A stretch of 64,000 nucleotides of DNA from Rhabditophanes sp. KR3021 (GCA_963281155.1 CAUJLY010000001.1:1240001-1304000), one strand, 5' to 3'. Shown: positions 32,936-44,588, numbered from the stretch's first letter. Program-made: numbers and translations. The notes: generated by a model from the letters alone, not told the origin.

Positions 32936-33687
32936 CTTTATGTGATAAATTAGATATGAAACTTTATTAAATAAAAAGTTTCGTTTATGGATAAGCCAAC
33001 ATTTGCAAGAAATGTAAAAGAAGTACTAGTAATTCGCCAGACAAAATACTTTGGAATTTAAATTCACGTGTCTTTTTATTTGGCGAGCAAACGAATGATT
33101 AAACATAGATCTCAGGATTTGATGATCGGAATCATTGTTTCCCTCACTGAATGTTCGCATCTCTGAAAATTATTGGTTAAACATTATTATTGACGATAAT
33201 ATACACAACATGTTAATCATATAATAATTGCTTTGTCCAATGAATATACGAAAATGTGCATATTCTATATTTAGAATTTGAATATTACTTATGTATATTT
33301 TGCTTGATTTATTGTAATTATAATATGTGACATTTTATTATTATGTCATTTATCTAGGATCCAATCACGACCCTCATTTTTATCGCTTCACCTATTTTGA
33401 TTATCTACTTCATTTTAGGTTAGCTATTTTTAGCTTCTAGATCTTAAGTAGTTTATATTATTATTGGCATTAGACGGCCACAATTTATTACTGATGATTC
33501 GTGGGAATCGGATAGGTATAAGAGTGTTTATTTATGTAAAAATACAGCTGTATATGGAAATGAAATATCTATCAAAAGCAAAATATAATATAATTCACTA
33601 TCAAATAATCATATATGAATCATCGACTAATATAACTAGTGGATTTGTGAAAATTGACAGAAAAAGAGTTTACATAACTAATAAATG
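32936..33687. other. Spacer between the inverted tRNA arms
   Basis: 0.75 kb of AT-rich sequence. A short plus-strand frame at 33464-33715 overlaps the arm and looks accidental. Nothing else recognised. Confidence 0.5.
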
Positions 33688-33962
33688 TATGTATCAAATA
33701 GTACGAGTTGCCTAGGATAAAACAAAAAATAAGCTCCCAACCGGGATTGAACCGGTGACCTTCTGCGTGTGAAGCAGACGAGTTAACCACTACTCCATAG
33801 GAACTGTTGTGTCTTCTCTTTCAAATCTAGTCAAATTGTTGAAAATAACATTTTTTATAACAAATAAATCCACAAATAACTTCTGTTGGCATGGAATAAA
33901 ATAAAGTAGAATAAATAGTACTGGTATCTAGAATGCTAAGAAACAAAAAGTAGATCCAATCT
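33688..33962 (-). repeat. Right arm of the long inverted repeat carrying tRNA-Val
   Basis: Reverse-complement counterpart of 32662-32935. The differences lie outside the tRNA, mainly at the distal end (for example GGGTCTGTTTCTTC on the left against GGATCTACTTTTTG on the right). Confidence 0.85.
33732..33804 (-). tRNA. tRNA-Val (anticodon CAC), inverted copy
   Basis: Same 73 nt as 32815-32887 on the opposite strand, with no base difference inside the tRNA, and followed by the same T-rich terminator. Confidence 0.92.
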
Positions 33963-34138
33963 GATTTAAATCGACTCGCTCCTATATTATGTAGAATTAT
34001 ATTTAACATATTATTCGAGAATCCTATTTTTTATTCCATCAAAAGACAAGTGACGATTTTTAATTAATTTTATTAAAACTGATTTTAAAAAGAGTCAAAT
34101 TATACGATAATTTCGATTAGCTTTGGTTTTTTGTAAGA

Positions 34139-35122
34139 TTAGATGTTTCCTGCCCGAATGAATTGTTTTTTAGTAATTGTAACAGGAGCAATCTTTTTCG
34201 GAAACAACCATTTTTTCAAAGTTGATTTAAGAGTGGTATTAAAGCACAAAAACATTACTCCTGGAAAAGAATGAGTAGCTATCAAGGAAATATGACCGGT
34301 AACTGCTATAAATTTGGGAACATCAAATAACATTTGTAACATAAATGCAATAGCTGTAACAAAAGTTGCTGAACACATTGCCAATGTTTGGAAAAACATT
34401 CTCATTCCAGTTGAGTCTGATTTATTATTAAATTTAAAAATTGCATCGTTTTTTATTTTATACATCCCGTATATAAATAGACTTAATAAAATTACTGTTG
34501 ATGAATTAGTGACAAGAAGTACATAATTAGTGAAATGGATTGGAGATATGTATGAGTAGCCAATGTATGGGTTAAGTACAAATGTCCTCATTGTAGTTGA
34601 AAACATAAATGCTGGTGCATAGATGTAAGTTGTTGATCCAATTAATAAAGGCAAAGACATCCATATCCATGTTCTATAGCCACTAAATAGTAAAGCTGTC
34701 AAATCCGATGAAATCATTTGCAAACATCTCTGAAAAGCTAATATGCATGTGCCGAAGCAACTGATAACCCACAAAGCGTATGAAGATGAGCCTGTCATAA
34801 TAGAAAAAGCGGGTGAATTAAAATAGTCTAATCCATGAAAACTTGCATACCCACTAAATAGCCCTGCGCAACAAAGATTTAGAATATCGGAGCAGGATAA
34901 TATCACCATGATTTTATAAACAGGTAGTTTTAAATTATTTGGGTGTAGCATTGCCACTAGAAAGGGAATATAAAGTGGCAACGATACTGCTCCAAATATA
35001 AAATAAAGTAAACCAATAATTTTATCAATTCTATGAGGATCATCTAATTCCCTTTCGAAGATCCCTGTTTTATTAAATTTGAAATTGTTGAATAAGTAAT
35101 TAAAAACGGTGTTTTCATACAT
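34139..35122 (-). CDS. Serpentine receptor class T (Srt)-like, intronless copy
   Basis: 327 aa, seven hydrophobic helices. Srt-type features: a tyrosine/asparagine-rich N terminus (MYENTVFNYLFNNFKF), YFIFGAVSLPLYIPFLVAML, the TM2 motif LPVYKIMVILSCSDILNLCC, a TM3 end LAFQRCLQM in place of DRY, LNPYIGYSYISP before TM5, and a C terminus rich in Lys. It pairs with the two following genes as a tandem array on the same strand (proteins of 344 and 334 aa). Unlike them, it has no intron at the TM3 position (WVISCFGTCILAFQRC runs straight through). Presumed chemosensory GPCR; ligand unknown. Confidence 0.85.
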   Translation of the reverse strand: MYENTVFNYLFNNFKFNKTGIFERELDDPHRIDKIIGLLYFIFGAVSLPLYIPFLVAMLHPNNLKLPVYKIMVILSCSDILNLCCAGLFSGYASFHGLDYFNSPAFSIMTGSSSYALWVISCFGTCILAFQRCLQMISSDLTALLFSGYRTWIWMSLPLLIGSTTYIYAPAFMFSTTMRTFVLNPYIGYSYISPIHFTNYVLLVTNSSTVILLSLFIYGMYKIKNDAIFKFNNKSDSTGMRMFFQTLAMCSATFVTAIAFMLQMLFDVPKFIAVTGHISLIATHSFPGVMFLCFNTTLKSTLKKWLFPKKIAPVTITKKQFIRAGNI

Positions 35123-35637
35123 ATTAAAATGTTTAATGAACTTTTCTCATGACTGAGTAATATATAGAAATAGGAAATGATAGGGAGGAATAATGCCCGT
35201 TTTCGTGACAAATATTAGTTTAAAATTTATTTTTATAATTTAATTAATAAACACAGAAACGTTTTGCTTTGGTAATAATATTTTGAACAATTTTACTATA
35301 AAATAAAAGAGTTACGGGTCATGTTAAAGGTCGGAAGAAGATGACATTTTAATAAAATTTATTTGAACTTAAAGTGTATTTTCATATTTATAATTTCATA
35401 CTGTCTAAGTAATAGAAAAAAACCGAGTGCAATCTTTGAATCATTTTAAAAAATACCGAATTACGTCAGTTAGAAAATAAATTATTGTTGCAATGACGAA
35501 TTGTGGTTTTCTATTTTGATAAGAAAAATATTTGATATAAACAAATGTATCTTGGTACAAATTAGTAGGGCACAATTGATAAATACATAAACTTAAATGA
35601 ATCTTTTCGTAAGATCTAATATATGAGACAACTTATA
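35123..35637. other. Intergenic within the Srt array
   Basis: AT-rich spacer, no relic recognised. Confidence 0.5.
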
Positions 35638-36712
35638 TTAGATGACGGCACGCGGTGTATGATTTACAGTTACTCTTTGACTAATACTTTTATTTCCTAA
35701 AAGCGACTTGTTTTGCACTTGATTCTTGAAATAACCCTTAATCGTATTCTTCAATGTCTTATTTGCCACCATAAAAATGATCGGAGGAATTGCATGTACA
35801 AGCAAAGTTGCTGTACTTGTAACAGTGAGAGCAATCATGGGAAGTTGTACATAGCTTTCTGTAATAAATAAAACATTTGATGCAAATGCTACAAAGCAAA
35901 TAGCAGCTGTCTGTAGAAATAATAAGAGATTCTGAGATTTGTTAGAATTTGTATTTACAACGCTTTTTTTGGTACCGGTTGGTACTTTGTTTTGTTTCTT
36001 TTTTAGAATTAAAATTATAAAAAATATGACATAAGTTGTGATTAATATAAATGTATTGCCAAAATTTTCCATAATTTGGTAGATACTTTCGTATTTAACT
36101 GATGAAGTATTTGGGTATCCCATAAACGGATCCAACACGCACACATTCAAGACAGGACTGTAAATAAATACTGAATTGACTATTGTCATAGCTGTGGTTA
36201 TTATCAAAGGTATCATTAGCCAGATGAAAGTTTTGTTTCCAGAAAATAGTTCTTCTGTCAAGTCTGGAGAAAGCATTTGCACACATCTTTGAATAGCGAG
36301 AACAATTAAATCTAGATAATTAATTATTAGTTAAACTGATGTTTAATTTACCTCCATTCACAACACACCAAAAGAAATAACCAGCTTCACACATAATAAT
36401 ACTCGATTTGGGGTACGTCCAATAACTGAATCCATAAATACTAAATATACCACCTCCAATTCCAAGCAAAAACAAATTCACGATATCAAAAGCTGCTAGA
36501 TGTGTCATTATTCTGTAACACGGATGCTTAAAATTATTTTTATCAAGCATAGCAATGAAGAACGGAATATAAAGTATGATTCCAACGACTCCTATTGAAA
36601 AGTATAAGATTCCTTCAGGAGCACTTGTCAAATTAGGGATTGGATGCTCCATTAGACTCCTATTGAAATCAAAGCCATTGAATAAATAATTATACAAAGA
36701 ACTTTCGTACAT
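35638..36712 (-). CDS. Serpentine receptor class T (Srt)-like
   Basis: Exons 36712-36352 and 36311-35638 (intron 40 nt) encode 344 aa. Paralogous to its two neighbours: N terminus MYESSLYNYLFNGFDF, FSIGVVGIILYIPFFIAMLD, HPCYRIMTHLAAFDIVNLFL, TM3 end VLAIQRCVQMLSPDLTEELF, DPFMGYPNTSSVKYESIYQI, and a Lys/Gln-rich C tail. The intron falls in the codon just before the TM3 residues LIVLAIQRC (phase 1), the same place as in the gene at 37421-38467. Seven membrane segments are seen; the receptor looks intact. Confidence 0.85.
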
Positions 36713-37420
36713 TGTAAAAACCGTTAATGAATAAATGTGGCATTTCTTGCCTTAAATAAGCTTACTTATTTGTTGTGGCTGTGCTTATTGAGACATAACA
36801 TGTTTTTTCTTGCTTATAATTCACAGTATTATTACATCCGTTGTATTTTACATATGAATGAAGCGATACCTTCATGAACACGTTCAGACACTTTCTCTCC
36901 TCTTAATATGAACACGTTCACACACTTCCGATCCTCTTAATGAGAACACCCGTAAACAGTTGGGAACAAGGATCAGGTTCCTGGTCCAAAATATTTCAAC
37001 CCAATTAGTTATTATTATGTCTTAACATTATAACATCCTTTCTATTATCAAATATTATCATCGCATTAATTACAGGCACCTTAAGGGTTTATTATTGTTA
37101 TATATACACAAAACAACTCTCACAGTTGTCTTTATTATATTGTATTACGTAAGATTATCTTCCTTTTATAATTGTAACATTCATCTATCCTTAAAGGTGG
37201 CCACGTCTAATACATCATTGTTTTGAATCTTTATATAGTTTAAATAAAGATACTTTATCTCAAATACATTATTTTGTTATCTGAGGTTGAAGACCAGTAG
37301 ATATAAACATATTTTATTTATGGACAAAATAAGATATTTATATTTTTGTATTTGAAAGTAAAATGTAATACAATAATTATAATTTATAAAATATAAGCAA
37401 AGATTCCAACAAATTATTAA
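36713..37420. other. Intergenic within the Srt array, with a tandem duplication
   Basis: 0.7 kb. Contains a two-copy 34-bp repeat at 36874-36941. Otherwise AT-rich with no relic found. Confidence 0.5.
36874..36941. repeat. Two tandem 34-bp units
   Basis: Units start ATGAACACGTTCA at 36874 and 36908 and end CCTCTTAAT; they differ at about four positions. Each contains GAACACGTTC, an inverted GAAC/GTTC pair spaced by two bases. A degenerate third start (GAGAACACCCG) follows at 36942. Confidence 0.7.
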
Positions 37421-38467
37421 CTACATTCCCACATCAACCAAATTTCTTACTCTTGTCGTATCAATCACAGCTTTCGAAGTAGTCTGAATAACCTTATCTG
37501 CCCAATTCCTAATAGTCCCCTTCAAAACATTGCTAAAAATGGCATACAAAACCCCATTAAACCCATGCGCTGAAACAAAAAACACATGGGCAATAACAAT
37601 TCCATAACTAGGAATTAGAATATAATTTTCAAGCACAAAACTAACTGCCGTCACACCTGTAATACAACACATACCAGCCGTTTGAATAAACAAATTCACT
37701 GCTAGGGGATCACTAATATTGTTTGTTTCAACTCTTGTTTTGCGTTGAATTAAATAAAGTATGAAAAATATTGCATAAGTAAGAACAAGTAAAAGTACAG
37801 CTCCGATGTTAACAATATTTTGGCAAATATTTTCATATTTATGGTTTGACAGGTATGAGTAACCTATGTAAGGGTTCAAAGTAAATGTATTCAAGGTCAA
37901 ATTCCAAACGAATGCTGGGCCAAAGAGGAAAACATAGAAACCTGCAGATATTGCTAATAACAGCCATAGCCTTGTCATTTTATTCCCAAAGATATAGTCA
38001 CCATATTTTGGTGATAACATAACAGTACATCTTTGTAATGCTAGGATGTTTATCGCTATAAATTGTAATCATTCAATTAATTAATGTTTAAACTTACCAC
38101 AACAAGTTGACACCCATAGGGCAAAACAGGCATTGCACACAACTAATACTATGGAAGGATTAGTAAAATAATCCGTGCCGGTAATTGAAAAAAGACCAAC
38201 TAACATAGATCCTAACACCAAATTAGAAATGTCGAAAAATGAAATTGTATAAAGAATTTTATAAATAGGCAATTTAATATTGGTGTGATGAAGCATCGCA
38301 ATTGAAAAGAACAAATATATGATAGTATAAAATAATCCAATTATCATATAAAACATTCCTATCCAGACATTGTTTTTCTCTTTTTTTAAATCAGCTTCAG
38401 TTAAAACACTTTTATCATAGGTAAAATTAGAGAAGAAATAATTCCAGACACAGTTGCGGGCAATCAT
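37421..38467 (-). CDS. Serpentine receptor class T (Srt)-like
   Basis: Exons 38467-38098 and 38055-37421 (42-nt intron) give 334 aa. Family marks as in the two paralogs: N-terminal VWNYFFSNFTYDKS, FYMIIGLFYTIIYLFFSIAM, LPIYKILYTISFFDISNLVL, TM3 end ILALQRCTVMLSPKYGDY, LNPYIGYSYLSNHKYENICQ, and a charged C tail. Seven helices. The first exon ends just before TM3 in phase 1, the intron position shared with the neighbour at 35638-36712. Array order and spacing point to tandem duplication. Confidence 0.85.
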
Positions 38468-39899
38468 TATTTTGGGTCGAATAATAATTTTAGAAAAAGG
38501 TATATGAGTTTAGAGGATGGGTTTAATAATGGTAATATAGATGGCTTATTAGGCACATGCATAATATTTTTGAAAAGTGTAAAGGTTGTGAAATTAATTA
38601 ACATTCTTGGAATTAATCTATTTTTAATGATTCCTAAAAAACCTAAAATTTGTTTCCCTTTTAAACACATTCATTATCACTGTTTAAATCAAAGTATTTA
38701 AATGAATACTTTTTTGTATAAATTATCATTTTTATTGTTATAAATAAATTGAGACTCATTTGGATGAGTTATTTTCAAATAAAATTAATACGCAATAGAA
38801 ATTTCATTTTTAACACTCTTTTTCTAATAAAGGTGATAAATTTAGCGAACAAATATTATCTACAAATACTTTAAAAATAGATACAACATTGGTTTACTTA
38901 ATATTATTTCCGCAAATCCATAAATTGGTCCAAAACGCAGTTTTTGCAATTTTTGTAACTGCCTCGTATGGCCGACAGCAAAGAGATATTTTAAAACTGT
39001 CCGATGATTTAGGGTCAAAAATATTGTGTCTTTTAAGCTGTAGAAACATAATTTTGAAACAAATATTTTTGCCTCGAGGACAGAGGGTAACAGAGGTACG
39101 AAGTTGGTCCAGGAATGTGACTTAAATTGTTACGTCAGTTTGTAGAACTGGAAAAATTGAGTTTAATTACATTAGCCAAAACTTAAAAGTTCAAATGACC
39201 TGCTTGTAGGAACAGCTAATAATGTAAGACCACAAAAAGGTAAAAAATATTATTTTCGTGTAATGAATTTAAAAGAGTCAAAAAAAGTTTGCATTAATCA
39301 AAATTCTTATGTGGAAAAACTCATTTGGGTAGAGATAGGCCGCCTGGTTATTAGTACAAGTCTTTCAAGAAAGTTAAAAGAATGAAAGTTTCTCTCCACA
39401 TGTCTGTTGTAACGTCTACAACCCGAATGATCTTGAAACACCTAAAAGCATCTGATTATATGTAACATACTATATTTCTGTATTTATTTATTAACTTTTT
39501 ATTCTATCTTGTTGTGTGATGTAAAAGGCGATAATGGAAATAAACAATTTACTAGCTGGGATTGATATCAATCTCTTTAAATCCGTTCTTAAAAGCGACT
39601 GAAAATGCTATTTTTTATCCCAAAAAAGCTTCCAATTAATTTATAAAAATGATTTGTAGTTAAATTTGTAGTTCGTTAATTATTAAATTGCGTCAAATAA
39701 GTAACAATCTGATTCATTTGAAAAGCGAATAAATTATTTATTGATAGAATCTTGGATGCCATGATTAACCTTTACAACATCGTTAATTTAAGTAAAGTAA
39801 ACATTTAAATCCGCTTAAAAAGTGGATCAATGCACTATTAATGAATTTAGAATGTTGAAAGATGTGACGTAACATTTTGGAAGAATGGTAAATAAATAT
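38468..39899. other. 1.4 kb intergenic before the tRNA group
   Basis: AT-rich. Short plus-strand frames at 38504-38701, 38889-39125 and 39264-39384 have no recognisable motif and lack supporting signals. Probably noncoding. Confidence 0.45.
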
Positions 39900-39973
39900 G
39901 GCTCAATGGTCTAGTTGGTTATGATTCTCGCTTTGGGTGCGAGAGGCCCCGGTTTCGACTGCCGGTTGAGCCC
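39900..39973 (+). tRNA. tRNA-Pro (anticodon TGG)
   Basis: Acceptor GGCTCAA pairs with TTGAGCC; anticodon stem CTCGC..GCGAG closes loop TTTGGGT; T arm CCGGT-TTCGACT-GCCGG (one T-G pair). Followed by a T run at 39977. Confidence 0.92.
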
Positions 39974-40254
39974 AACTTTTTTTGACTTATCAGTTTATTT
40001 ATTAAATGCTAATAATTAATGAAATAATTTATTTATCGTCTTTTGAATGCTTTTCCAAACAAAAACTAATAAAGATGTGACAATTACATATAATAGTGCA
40101 ATAACGTGGTTCACTTTAACAAGATTAGTAAAATCGTTTTAAAATCTTTTTATATCAACAAAATTTAATAACAAAGATTATCAATTAAAGATAACAAAAG
40201 TTTATTATCCACAAATAGTTTTGTTTTATACAAATGAACTTTATAACCAATATC

Positions 40255-40326
40255 TCCCATGTGGTCTAGTGGTTAGGATTCGTGGCTTTCACCCACGCGG
40301 CCCGGGTCCGATTCCCGGCATGGGAA
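40255..40326 (+). tRNA. tRNA-Glu (anticodon TTC)
   Basis: Acceptor TCCCATG pairs with CATGGGA; anticodon loop CTTTCAC in stem GTGG..CCAC; T arm CCGGG-TCCGATT-CCCGG. Followed by ATATTTTTTG. Confidence 0.93.
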
Positions 40327-40432
40327 TATTTTTTGTTTAAATTCATTTTAAAGGAATATTCAATTTATTATCATTTTTGCGTGTATTTAATGAGTTAATT
40401 CGGAAATAAATGACCACTTATTATAAACATCA

Positions 40433-40504
40433 GCGTCTATGGTGTAACGGTCAGCATACGCGCCTTCCAAGCACGTGATAGGGGTTCGATTCCCCTTAGA
40501 CGCA
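40433..40504 (+). tRNA. tRNA-Gly (anticodon TCC)
   Basis: Acceptor GCGTCTA pairs with TAGACGC; anticodon loop CTTCCAA; T arm AGGGG-TTCGATT-CCCCT. The anticodon stem CGCGC/GCACG contains one C-A mismatch. Followed by a T run CTTTTT. Confidence 0.9.
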
Positions 40505-40871
40505 TCTTTTTATCTAATTATCTTTTCTTTTTTACATGTTTATTTAGCGCATTACGAATTAAATTTCTTTGACAACTCCAATAAACCTTTTTTGGCCATA
40601 GATTATGCTTTGTAAATATAAACATAGTGTTCTAATCTTTCTTACATGCGATTAAGCGGCTTCTTTTTAAGATCTACGATCTCTGGTGACTGAAAAGTAG
40701 CTTTTCTTAATTATTGGCATGAAGTCATAAATTAATTGATACTACAGATAGGTAGATATGTAAACAAGCAGGAGTTGATTGTTTTATGGCATTACAGTCT
40801 ATATAAAAGTGAAGGCAGTTGGTGATTGCTCTAATATCTTGGTTGGTCTAATATTTTGGTTTGTGGTTGAG
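40505..40871. other. Intergenic between tRNA-Gly and a small gene
   Basis: AT-rich; holds the TATA-like site at 40800-40809. Confidence 0.5.
40800..40809 (+). promoter_or_regulatory. TATA-like box
   Basis: TATATAAAAG, 72 bp before the ATG at 40872. Confidence 0.45.
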
Positions 40872-41308
40872 ATGATGCATTTCTTGAGGAAAATTGGGAT
40901 TTGTTTAGAAAATACAAGTGCGTTTAGTTTAGATGATTTTCGTAAGTAAATACAAATTCATAAATATTTTTGATAATTTTTCTAGCTACTAATAGAGAAT
41001 TGAAAAAATTCGTCCGGCATACTCCATTAACAAATCCCTCCTCAATCCTTAAACTACTACAAAACTATGGCTTGAAAGAAACGAAGCTACTAGAAAAGTC
41101 CAAGTTCATGAAACAATTATCCTCCATCCTCACAACTATTGACACAGAATACTACAGTTTTCAAAAACGAGTCCAAACTCATCCAAACAACAAACTACTA
41201 CTTCAAAAAGTCGACATCTTTCTTTCCAAAAAATGCGAATCTCTTTTTAGTTTGCTTAAGTCCGAGGTAAAAGCTAACACCAATGCAGCTTTAGTTGATA
41301 AAAAATGA
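40872..41308 (+). CDS. Small orphan helical protein, 130 aa
   Basis: Exons 40872-40941 and 40986-41308 with a 44-nt intron (GTAAGT..TTCTAG). The protein is helical and Lys/Leu-rich (PSSILKLLQNYGLKETKLLE, then KSKFMKQLSSILTTIDTEYY) with a conserved-looking C-terminal half ending VKANTNAALVDKK. It has no obvious signal peptide, although the first residues (MMHFLRKIGICLENTSAFSL) are mildly hydrophobic. The codon pattern and clean splice sites support a real gene. Small secreted DUF148-like or fatty-acid-binding-like families have a similar make-up, but nothing diagnostic is visible. Confidence 0.55.
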
Positions 41309-41473
41309 ATTTAGTTTTGAACAAATAAATAGATAATTATATGCATGTTCATTGTTTATTTTTACTGTTTAAACAATAAGGGATTTTGTAAAATGTAGAT
41401 TAAGCACATCTTTGTCACAATTTAAATTATTATAATGAAACAGCTGATGCTTTAATTTTTGTGTTTTGAAGGG

Positions 41474-41480
41474 TATAAAA
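41474..41480 (+). promoter_or_regulatory. TATA-like box
   Basis: TATAAAA 57 bp before the ATG at 41531. Confidence 0.45.
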
Positions 41481-41530
41481 AATACAAAAAATGCTTTATA
41501 CTTCACAAAATTATTGTATAATTCAAAAAA

Positions 41531-42558
41531 ATGAAATTTCAGCTTTTATTACTAACAGCTTTTAGTATCCATTCTTTGAAAGCCCAGGCACTACTAGGTG
41601 AAGATTGTTCAAATAGACCGTGTGAACCAAAATATGGTTGTCACAGTATTAACCGATTATGCATTTTAATATGTGAGACAGGACATACTCCCGATTCTTG
41701 CAATCATGTTCCTAACTCAGTCTGCCGAATTGATATCCAAGGAAATCCTAACCCATCTCCGAACACGCTTAAAATGTGTACTATTATCAATCTCTCTCAA
41801 ACTAATTTGTGCAACGACAAAATAAAATGCCCTTCTGGACAAACATGTGATGAAATGACTCTTACATGCTATAACACGCCTAATAGCGGACCTCCTCCTG
41901 TAAATGGCCCACCAGGAAAGTTAGGCCAAGTTTGCCCAGCTGAGGGAGATAAATGCGAGGGAGGGGCGGTTTGTTCTAAGAAGAAATACTGCGTAACTCC
42001 TTGTACTAAAGGTAAGAAATAATGTATCTTTTTTATTATATTTTTGGTATAATTCACATTCGCGCAAAAAAATATATTTTTCGCTAAAGCTAATATGTCC
42101 ATATTTTAGATTCTGATTGTGGTTCTACTGCTTCAGCTGGCGATTGCACATTACTTGCAAATGGAAATGGGCTTAAAGGATGTATCAATCAAAACATAAA
42201 TAATCTTTGCAAAGGAAACCCCCCAAAGTGTCCATTTGGAAATACATGTAATTTGTATACAATGTCATGCCAACGTTCTAAAAATATCGGACAGGAATGC
42301 TCACAAACTTCAGACTGTCTATCGAGACTCGTTTGCAACCCTACAATTACAGATGGTACTAAATCAGTTTGCACAGCTGCTTGCGATAATGATTCTGAAT
42401 GTACGTTAGGCAATAGCACTCCCAAAAAATGTTCAAAATCTTCTTCCCCTGAGTCTTTGGCAACAGGATATTGCGAAATTAACGCCAAAATGCAATGCCA
42501 CAAAAATAATGAATGTTCTAAGAGATGTAATATTCATATTTTGCAATGCAATAACTAA
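41531..42558 (+). CDS. Cys-rich secreted protein with repeated Cys modules
   Basis: Exons 41531-42011 and 42110-42558 (98-nt intron) give 309 aa. A signal peptide (about 1-19, MKFQLLLLTAFSIHSLKAQA) is followed by repeated modules of the type LG..C.....C.....C......C...C, as in LGEDCSNRPCEPKYGCHSIN, LGQVCPAEGDKCEGGAVCSK and IGQECSQTSDCLSRLVCNP. The spacing resembles nematode EB or dickkopf-type Cys modules but I cannot name the domain. The protein is extracellular and probably heavily disulfide-bonded. It is the intact relative of the broken gene at 4618-5400, which matches its last two thirds. Function unknown. Confidence 0.8.
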
Positions 42559-42669
42559 ATAAAGTGTTTTACTTTATTTAATTATCTTGTTCAAGACACA
42601 TAATCTAATCTTTTTTATTACCACAAAAATATAATATAAACAAATATGTATGCAAAATATGATGTCATA

Positions 42670-43652
42670 TTACCAAAACTTAAACGAATTGACAAGGTAA
42701 TCTTTAGCTGTTCTGTTACAAATGAAAAAGGTAATTGGATTGATCATTGACAAGATGACGTGGAATGAACTTTCGAGAAAATTTAGATAGAAGTTTTCAC
42801 CCCCAGTATCCATTCGTCGCATTACTTCAGCTGCTGCATACTCAATTATGGTATTTATTTGCCATGTTAGGCATATGAAGAAGCCTTGTATTAGTATGAT
42901 CTTCTCGTAATTAATGGAATTTTTGATTTCCATTTTGATTGTGGATACAGCTGAATTGCTACGTAATTTAGTGAATCTTCGAACTTTGATAAACGAAAAA
43001 ATATATAGGATAAACAATAAAGTAGGACTGACATTGTAAATCCACTTCGCTATCTTATAAAGCTCAACTCCAAAATCGCCACTCTTGGACATATCGTCTT
43101 TTACGATTAATTGTTCATAGTCGAAGGTTTTTCCAATTTGAAGGAATCTTTTTAGAAAAACAAAAGCAATAGCTGTTACCCAACTAAGAAAACAGAGAAC
43201 AATTATTTGTTGTCTTGAATTCTTTCTTATAATTGTCGGATTGATGAAAGTCAAAAATCTATTAACACTCAAACAAATAATCAAACAGACCCATGCTGTA
43301 TAAGCTAAAGTTTGAAACTCACACAATATTTCAAAGACTGTGCAGCCTCCGAGGACTAAAACATGGCTTAATTATGATTTAAACAAAATTACTTACTATC
43401 CATCATATCCAATCTCTCAAATACCATCATCGGCAAATAAACAAACAGCTGGGGGATATTTTTAAAAACGTCAGCCAAAATTATGTTATACAAAAACCAA
43501 AAAACATGTACATTCTCATAAGCTTTCTGATTTGAATAAAAAGTCTTGATCATAAAAAAGCATAAAAAATAGCTAGTTAATAAAAGCACCAAAAATATAA
43601 ATGAACAGATGTATCTTACATATAAGGGAATGAATTCATGAGGTACATACAT
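42670..43652 (-). CDS. Serpentine chemoreceptor-like GPCR (array 2, member 1)
   Basis: Exons 43652-43397 and 43355-42670 (41-nt intron) encode 313 aa with seven helices. TM1-TM2 lie in the first exon (YICSFIFLVLLLTSYFLCFF; VFWFLYNIILADVFKNIPQL); TM3 ends in VNRFLTFINPTIIRKNSRQ, where NRFLTF stands for the DRY motif. The inner loop before TM6 is basic and short, and TM7 ends NPITFFICNRTAKDYL. It shares its intron position (phase 1, in the loop after TM2) with the paralogs at 45838, 47124 and 48698. The class is probably of the Srx/Srw type, but that is uncertain. Presumed chemosensory. Confidence 0.8.
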
Positions 43653-44293
43653 CTTTTATAATGACAAGTTAAGAAAGTTTTGTTCTCTTTATATGAGCCA
43701 AAAAGGGGTGGAAACTTTAGTTTAAAATTAGATAATTATTTAGCCGCAATTGGCAGTCAATTAAGTAAGCTGAATGTTTTAGAGAAGTGGAAACCAAATT
43801 GTGGTCAATTTAATTATTTTTTGTAAATTCTACTGTTAATTAAATCCGTTTTTAATTATAAACAATTTATGGTTATTTGTTGAAGTATATGTTGTGGTTC
43901 TTACAATGTTTTTTGACCGTTTATGCAACATAAAAGCAAATATTAATTTTGCAAAGACCAACAATCTTGTGATTATTACAAGAATCATTTCAAATTATTA
44001 AAAACAAAGTTTATTATTCAAATGAAATTAATCTTTAAACGAAAAATCTTTCGATTGAAATATTTGTTTGTCATTGAATTAAAAATTATAAAAGTTAAAC
44101 CATATGCACTATAGTTGAATAAGTAAATTATGCCTTGAGCCAACTATGAGTAATAACTACAAATGTATAATACAAATCAAACATTCCTTGATAAAATCAT
44201 ATTTTATAATTACTCTTACTGTTCTACGAAAGAACATACATCTATAATAAGTTAAAGCAATAAAAGAAATCTACAAAATGTAAAGGATCTCAC
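43653..44293. other. Intergenic
   Basis: 0.64 kb of AT-rich sequence; no receptor relic recognised. Confidence 0.45.
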
Positions 44294-44588
44294 CTAAACA
44301 TAATAATATTTGACATCATGTATGCGCCAGAAAGTCTATAAATGTGATTAAAAACTTATAACAAATAAAATTACATTGATAATTAGGATAATTATACCAG
44401 AAAATATTCGGCAGCATCATGTGCTATTTGAATAACATCCACTGAAGGTATATTGTAATTAATTCTAACTACATGCGGTTTGAAGGGTTTTTCTCTAATA
44501 CCTGTATGGGCCATAAAAAGGTTAAGGAAGGACCTTATTGATAAAAGCAAAAAGTAGATACCGAAACAGGTGTAGATTTCTGTACCAC
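44294..44588 (-). other. Possible last two exons of an unidentified small gene
   Basis: Minus-strand coding-like blocks with matching splice signals: an acceptor ATATATCAG before 44588, an open block to 44398 (CFGIYFLLLSIRSFLNLFMA, HTGIREKPFKPHVVRINYN, IPSVDVIQIAHDAAEYFL), donor GTATAA, acceptor TTTATAG and a second block 44335-44294 ending TFWRIHDVKYYYV and TAG. Frame is kept across the junction. It has one membrane segment. No upstream exon was found before the receptor relic, so it may itself be a remnant. Confidence 0.35.

Noticed and set aside
33464..33715. Plus-strand frame in the tRNA inverted repeat
   Set aside because: It runs into the repeat arm and has no protein-like features.
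38889..39125. 78-codon frame before the tRNA group
   Set aside because: Starts at TTG, no motif, no splice or TATA context; composition like surrounding noncoding sequence.
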